From Gamarada debralockiae (taxonomy: Eukaryota; Ascomycota; Leotiomycetes; Helotiales; Hyphodiscaceae): a stretch of DNA of 13,483 nt. Below are positions 9,724 through 13,483 of this stretch, in pieces. The stretch lies in assembly GCA_002803225.1 (NCBI GenBank), contig NXFV01000230.1, forward strand, positions 1-13,483, read 5' to 3'. The notes below the pieces were generated by a model. The model did not search any database. It was not told the DNA's origin and saw nothing but the letters and a program-made list of their open reading frames with translations. The position numbers and the translations under genes were made by a program. The first letter of the stretch is position 1. Each line of letters opens with the position of its first letter.

Positions 9724-10115
9724 TTCATCGTGTTCTGTATGATTCCTGCAGTTTTCATTTTTGTTTTAGAGGATATATAGAAGGCATAATCGTGGACCTT
9801 AACGACGCACTAACTCTACGGCCAATTAGTGGGCTTCATCAATACTGCCGTTTTTCATCAATATGGTCAATTTTTCTGACCTTAATTCTTGAATAATTAA
9901 TTAAATATCAACAACACACTTAAAGTTCTTAGAATCAAGGGTCTTAAATAATCAACTCTATAGAATAATATATTTATAGCCAAGTAGTAAAAAGTTCCAA
10001 AGTTGTGACTTAATCTGTAAAATAGTAACGATTTTTCTACGTACGATTTATATTCAAAACTACTTAAATCACAAAAAGAATATATTGCGACCTTGGATTA
10101 TGATTTAGATAATAA
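9724..10115. other. A/T-dominated spacer left of the LINE insertion
   Basis: After the MFS stop the sequence becomes strongly A/T-rich, especially from about 9830. It contains no supported gene or repeat array. It ends at the 13-bp target-site repeat of the LINE copy, and the same kind of A/T-rich sequence resumes at 12029. The two therefore look like one island split by the insertion. Whether it is RIP-mutated old repeat or simple intergenic DNA cannot be told here. Confidence 0.55.
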
Positions 10116-10123
10116 ATCATAAT
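10097..10123. repeat. perfect 11-bp inverted repeat with 5-base loop
   Basis: ATTATGATTTA (10097-10107) and TAAATCATAAT (10113-10123) are exact reverse complements around GATAA. The right arm overlaps the left copy of the LINE target-site repeat. It may be a hairpin that existed at the insertion site or a chance product of A/T-rich sequence. Confidence 0.5.
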
Positions 10124-10128
10124 AGTTT
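10116..10128. repeat. target-site duplication, left copy (13 bp)
   Basis: ATCATAATAGTTT occurs here and, identically, at 12016-12028. The bases on either side differ, so the repeat is exactly 13 bp. This copy directly abuts the ATTG tail of the minus-strand LINE, as expected for target-primed reverse transcription. Confidence 0.75.
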
Positions 10129-10129
10129 C

Positions 10130-10145
10130 ATTGATTGATTGATTT
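10130..10145. repeat. short ATTG tandem tail of the LINE
   Basis: The plus strand reads three ATTG units and then ATTT directly beside the left target-site copy. On the element's own strand this is a CAAT/ATCA-type 3' tail. Many fungal LINEs end in simple A/T-rich tandem units in place of poly(A), which supports this as the true 3' end. Confidence 0.65.
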
Positions 10146-10327
10146 GTCTTACGCCGATCCAACCCAAAGGGTTATGTGGAACTTCTACTATTCTACATCC
10201 TCAGGAAACCTTGCCGGACAAAAACCTCAGAGCCGTCAGTTGATTATCATCAATAGGGGTTTACACGCTGCCTGTATTCCTAAGGAAGGTATATAATAGG
10301 AAAAATCCCCCAACTAGCTAGTGGCCC

Positions 10328-11760
10328 CTAGTCTTCTTCTATTGGCTGGAAAGACTCGAGCATTTCACGAATCGACTTGTTCTTCTCCTTTTCGTTTTTC
10401 CGCGGGCGACCAGGCCCCCTCCGGGAGCCCTCCGGCGCCTCGCCTGCTGCTGACATCGATTCGTCTCCGCAACGACTGCCCCTAGGACAGAGACCCCATA
10501 GCTGGGCGTGCCCTTGGCAACTGCCGGCGCCACGCCTGCTAATGGGGTCGAACCCCTGGTGACCGGTGGGGCAGCAGGCCTTGCGGGTTAGCTCTCCTAA
10601 GCCCTAGGCTATTGGGCCCTAGGCTCCTGGAACTTGACTAGTCGCTGGGCATATGCCTGCCTAGCATCCTCTACTGTCTTCCTCCGCTCCGGGCAGCTCC
10701 TTGACCACGCTAGATGCCCAGGGGAGGTGCACACTACACACCGATGTTTCGCCGGCTCTTGTTTGAATAGACATGCGTTTGATTTATGTCCTGGGGCTGC
10801 ACAGAACCTACACCGTACCCCATTGCCACAAGCCCTTGCCGTATGGCCGTACTTGTAGCACCTGAGGCACTGCGTAACTATGCAGTCCCCTATGAACAGT
10901 TCACAGTCATAATGACGATAGTCCCAAATGAGACCACTATCTATCAAGGTGTTCGCTTGCTCTGGTTTAGCAACACTCACATATAGCGGTGCTACTGTTT
11001 TGCCTGCCTGCAGAGTGCGCCTCCCCTATACCACCCTTATAATCTCCACCTTGCCCTTCAACAATAGATTCTGTTTGTAAATAGCCTTAATAGCTTCCTC
11101 CTGCTGCCTCACATTAACCTGGGCGACGCGGATGCCATGGGCTAGCACGACATAGGCCCGTCGCCGGACCTTCGCCCCTCCCTAAAAGCCTGTAGCCAGC
11201 TGCTCTCCTCCTCTAACTTGTGCCTTGTGTGTCTGTCTGTTGCTGTGACCAGCACGTTGCCGCTTGGCAGCCGGCGTACTGCCACAGCAGAGTCTGCCTT
11301 TAGTGTATTTATGTCCTTTACGATTTTCTTGCACCCCTAGCGTACTTGCCCTGGTGCCTCTCTTCCAGGCGCGACCACAATCTCGTGGTGCCGCCTCTCT
11401 GGGACAACTGCTTCCCGCACAGCCCGCTGGCTACCCCCCTTCGTAACGTCGGCATATGTCGGGCGAGGCTTCGGTGGGTCCTTTAGGCATGCTTTAATAT
11501 ATTTGATATTAGCTCGTAGTTCGTTGACGACACGTATCGCGCCCGCTAGTAGCTAGCTACCCCCTGGAGACACGACAGTGTGTATGAGGGACTCCAGCGC
11601 ATCAAATACTCCCTCTGGAGCGTCTGCCCCGGTGAGATATCTTCCTAAAGTGTTGATAGCTGCGATAGTCTCGTCATCGAGGTTGTCAATCGCCGCGTCG
11701 CTGGCGGCTCTCTGGCGCCCTACCAGCAGCCCTGGGGGCTGTTGGTTTTTCAGTGATAAT
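10328..11760 (-). pseudogene. degraded LINE ORF1 (gag-like, three CCHC zinc knuckles)
   Basis: Conserved sequence runs on the minus strand but changes frame twice. Positions 11760 to about 11170 carry EIVVAPGREAPGQVR and KKIVKDINTLKADSAVAVRR. About 11170 to 10609 carry RAYVVLAHGIRVAQVN and the knuckles CLRCYKYGHTARAC, CRFCAAPGHKSNAC and CVVCTSPGHLAWSRSC. About 10603 to 10328 carry the basic tail with PGRPRKNEKEKNKSIREMLE. In-frame TAG stops occur at 11555-11553, 11339-11337, 11028-11026 and 10611-10609, so no functional protein is made. Knuckle order and basic tail match Tad-clade ORF1 nucleic-acid-binding proteins. The tail's GRP core resembles an AT-hook. The start codon is uncertain: an ATG at 11933 is in the first frame but is followed by four TAG stops before 11760. 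The native length of roughly 480 codons suits the family. Confidence 0.82.
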
Positions 11761-12015
11761 CTATTAATTCTACAGTAGGAAGTGCTCTATATATACACTT
11801 GGAACCCTATATTTGCCACCTAGTGTGACTTATACCGAAGGTTCTAGTTATACTTATTTGCCACTGTATTTATCACCCTCCACTAGAAGCTTCTAGGCTC
11901 TTCAATATCCAACAGGGGCCCAGGGCTATTCATGGCAGGCTTTAATGATTAAAGGAACAGTATAATATGTTGGGATCAGAGTAATAGGTGTGGTGACAAA
12001 ATTCATGTTCCAATT

Positions 12016-12028
12016 ATCATAATAGTTT
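12016..12028. repeat. target-site duplication, right copy (13 bp)
   Basis: This is identical to 10116-10128 (ATCATAATAGTTT) and marks the 5' boundary of the minus-strand LINE copy. Past it, A/T-rich sequence like that left of the element resumes. Confidence 0.72.
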
Positions 12029-12503
12029 AAAAGCTTCTTAATTAAAATAACTTTAACTTACTAGAATTTATTTAATGTTAATAATAAACTCGATTTTTAA
12101 AGTTATAATTCAGTGCTATGGGGTTTTTCCAGCATAGTTGTGGCGTTTTCGGTTAGTCGCATGATCAAGCTGCCAGTGCATCGCGAGGCTCTGCCCTGTC
12201 AGATGAACTGTTGGCTGATTTTAGAAAGAGGGGAAAGAGCTCTCTTATGCTACAAAAAGAGAGGGAAAGCAGGCTATGCCATATTAGGCAGTGCCAACCA
12301 ACATGGGTGTTCAACCTCATTTATTTTCTGTGGTATTCTCCAAGCGCCACAAAAGTTCCATTTTCAAAGTTGAGCAATTCTAACACATCTCTGCTGCTAG
12401 CAGCATACCCCATATCAGCATCATCATCCCATTCACCTGATAGAGCTTTTCTGCAGCCGAAACGGACACTCTTGCCTAGCGTTTCGCCCTTCCGGCTGTA
12501 ACT
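12029..12503. other. A/T-rich remnant and upstream region of the HET pseudogene
   Basis: The first roughly 80 bp continue the A/T-rich island, and from about 12113 base composition becomes balanced. Open frames of 86-96 codons on the plus strand and a longer one on the minus strand overlap each other and show no recognisable domain. The minus-strand frame is an antisense shadow of the HET coding frame. The former HET promoter should lie here, but no clear core element was identified. Confidence 0.45.
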
Positions 12504-13448
12504 ATGCATATGCTTCATACATATAAGCTCGAGCTGGAGGAATTTGGAGGCAAAGATATCAAGCCGTACGCGATCCTTTCGCATACGTGGGGGGGAAATG
12601 AAATAACCCTCCAGGATATCGAAGGTGGTGATGCAGAAAAAAGGGTAGGATATGACAAGGTCAAAAACACCCGTGATATAGCTGCGGCCCACGGATTCGA
12701 TTACGTTTGGATCGACACTTGCTGCATTGATAAGACTAGCAGCGCAGAGCTTTCCGAAGCGATCAACTCCATGTACCGATTGTACCAAGAATGTGGAGTG
12801 TGCTACGCATATCTTGCTGATGTGCTGTCCAACGCAACTGGCGTTGATCACCAAACTAGTGCCATAAGTCCCGAATTCTCAAAGAGCAAATAGTTTAAGA
12901 GAGGATGGACCCTTCAGGAGCTTATCGCTCCTTTAATAGTAATATTTCTAGACTAAGAATAGAAAGAAATAAGTACTAACTCAAGCTTGCAATTGGAAAT
13001 ATCGAAGGCCACTAGCATTCCTATCAATATCCTCCTGGGGGGTGACCTTGAATACGCTAGTGTCGTACAAAGAATGTTATGGGCTTCAAAGAGGAAGACA
13101 ACAAGGGTTGAAGATCTTGCCTATTGCTTAATAGGCATATTTAGCGTCAATATGCCTATGCTCTACAGAGAGGGAGAGAAGGCATTCATCAGACTCCAGG
13201 AAGAAATTATGAAGGTTTCAGATGACCATAGCCTATTTGCCTGGGGATCATTTGATAGTCGTGGCGGCCTTTTGGCAGCTTCCCCAGCTGCGTTCATCAA
13301 TTCGAGCAAGATCATCCGATCGAATTCTTCTAGCACACTAAGCGGGGCTATAACTGTGAACAATAAAGGAATTCATTTAAAACTCCGGTTTGTGGATGTA
13401 GATAAAACGTCTTCCGAAGACGTTCCGCTCGCTATCCTCCCTGTATAG
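12504..13448 (+). pseudogene. HET-domain (heterokaryon incompatibility) gene, disabled by three clustered stops
   Basis: A single continuous frame from the ATG at 12504 to the TAG at 13446-13448 encodes a recognisable HET domain (PF06985 type). It contains LEEFGGKDIKPYAILSHTWG, YDKVKNTRDIAAAHGFDYVW, IDTCCIDKTSSAELSEAINS, YAYLADV, GWTLQELIAP, then QRMLWASKRKTTRVEDLAYC and PMLYREGEKAFIRLQEEI ending in a SLFAW block. The frame is broken by TAG at 12891-12893 (normally the Trp before FKRGWTLQE), TAA at 12954-12956 and TAG at 12960-12962 (normally a Trp). No indel shifts the frame, so decay is by substitution only. Known: HET proteins trigger incompatibility cell death after fusion of unlike strains. 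Only the N-terminal 131 codons precede the first stop, and a short HET fragment could still be made. The part after residue 300 is short for the family, and the gene may once have continued past 13448. Confidence 0.85.
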
Positions 13449-13464
13449 TGGATGGGGAAAAGGA

Positions 13465-13483
13465 GGGGGGGGGGGGGGGGGGG
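13465..13483. repeat. terminal poly-G run (19 G)
   Basis: The window closes with 19 consecutive G after AAAAGGA. A pure G run at the exact edge is more likely a sequencing or assembly artefact at a contig end than biology. It does not resemble the fungal telomere unit TTAGGG. Confidence 0.7.

Larger units (their letters stand above)
10129..12015 (-). mobile_element. ORF1-only, non-autonomous copy of a Tad-clade non-LTR retrotransposon
   Basis: The 1887-bp unit lies between two identical 13-bp direct repeats and reads on the minus strand: about 250 bp of leader (12015 to about 11761), a decayed ORF1 (about 11760-10328), about 180 bp of 3' untranslated sequence, and a short tail of ATTG units (CAAT on the element's strand) at 10130-10145. 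Known: Tad-type LINEs carry ORF1 with CCHC knuckles and a much longer ORF2 with endonuclease and reverse transcriptase. Between the ORF1 stop and the tail there are fewer than 200 bp, so ORF2 is missing. Because the target-site duplication encloses the short form, either a shortened RNA was mobilised in trans or ORF2 was lost by a later internal deletion. Composition is much more G/C-rich than the flanks. Confidence 0.82.

Noticed and set aside
10530..10565. tRNA T-arm-like GGGGTTCGACCCC on the minus strand
   Set aside because: It falls inside the LINE ORF1 reading frame and no acceptor, D or anticodon arm can be built around it.
11578..11778. Plus-strand open frames across the LINE region (also 10377-10562, 10634-10858 and 11264-11446)
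   Set aside because: They lie antisense to the conserved ORF1 frames and show no homology signal of their own.
12321..12854. 177-codon minus-strand open frame
   Set aside because: It is antisense to the conserved HET coding frame at 12504-12893 and has no recognisable motif, so it is a shadow.
12939..12984. Possible intron in the HET gene (GTAATA donor, TACTAAC branch, CAAG acceptor) that would remove two of the three stops
   Set aside because: The branch-to-acceptor distance is only a few bases. The segment still encodes expected HET residues (KEIST then SSLQLEISKAT), and the first TAG at 12891 would remain.
13465..13483. Telomere-like end
   Set aside because: A pure G run is not the TTAGGG repeat of filamentous fungi and contains no T or A in any unit.

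Overview
The window reads as nuclear DNA of a filamentous ascomycete (Pezizomycotina). Protein genes are split by short introns (46-70 bp) with GT..AG ends and CTAAC/CTGAC-like branch sites. The gene content fits too: Dal5/Soa1-type permease, TauD/Jlp1-type dioxygenase, HET-domain gene, Tad-type LINE. The class is not resolvable from sequence alone. The run of 19 G at the very end looks like a contig or assembly edge.

Layout. (1) 312-1548, minus: a three-exon TauD/Jlp1-like Fe(II)/2-oxoglutarate dioxygenase. (2) 2366-4019, plus: a four-exon Dal5/Soa1-family anion permease, divergent from gene 1 across an 817-bp shared promoter. The pair looks like an uptake-plus-cleavage module for sulfonates or related organosulfur compounds. 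(3) 4020-5497: a long intergenic region holding a CGG-N5-CCG site and a CCAAT/TATA-like promoter. (4) 5498-7481, plus: a two-exon class V aminotransferase-fold protein related to the NifS-like half of molybdenum cofactor sulfurase. It has no MOSC domain and carries a proline/serine-rich tail. (5) 7965-9723, plus: a four-exon major facilitator transporter of unknown substrate.

From about 9780 the character changes. An A/T-dominated stretch is interrupted by a GC-richer 1.9-kb insertion (10129-12015), bounded by a perfect 13-bp direct repeat and ending in a short ATTG tail. The insertion encodes, on the minus strand, a decayed Tad-clade LINE ORF1 with three CCHC zinc knuckles. There is no room for the endonuclease/reverse transcriptase ORF2 between the repeats, so the copy is ORF1-only. 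Its in-frame stops are all TAG, as expected from CpA-to-TpA (RIP-like) change. Beyond it lies a HET-domain pseudogene (12504-13448, plus), with three nonsense codons packed into 72 bp of an otherwise open frame.

Functionally, genes 1 and 2 probably act together: the permease imports a sulfonate and the dioxygenase releases sulfite. The desulfurase-like gene adds a possible but unproven sulfur link. The right third is accessory, decaying DNA of the kind often seen near repeats or chromosome ends.
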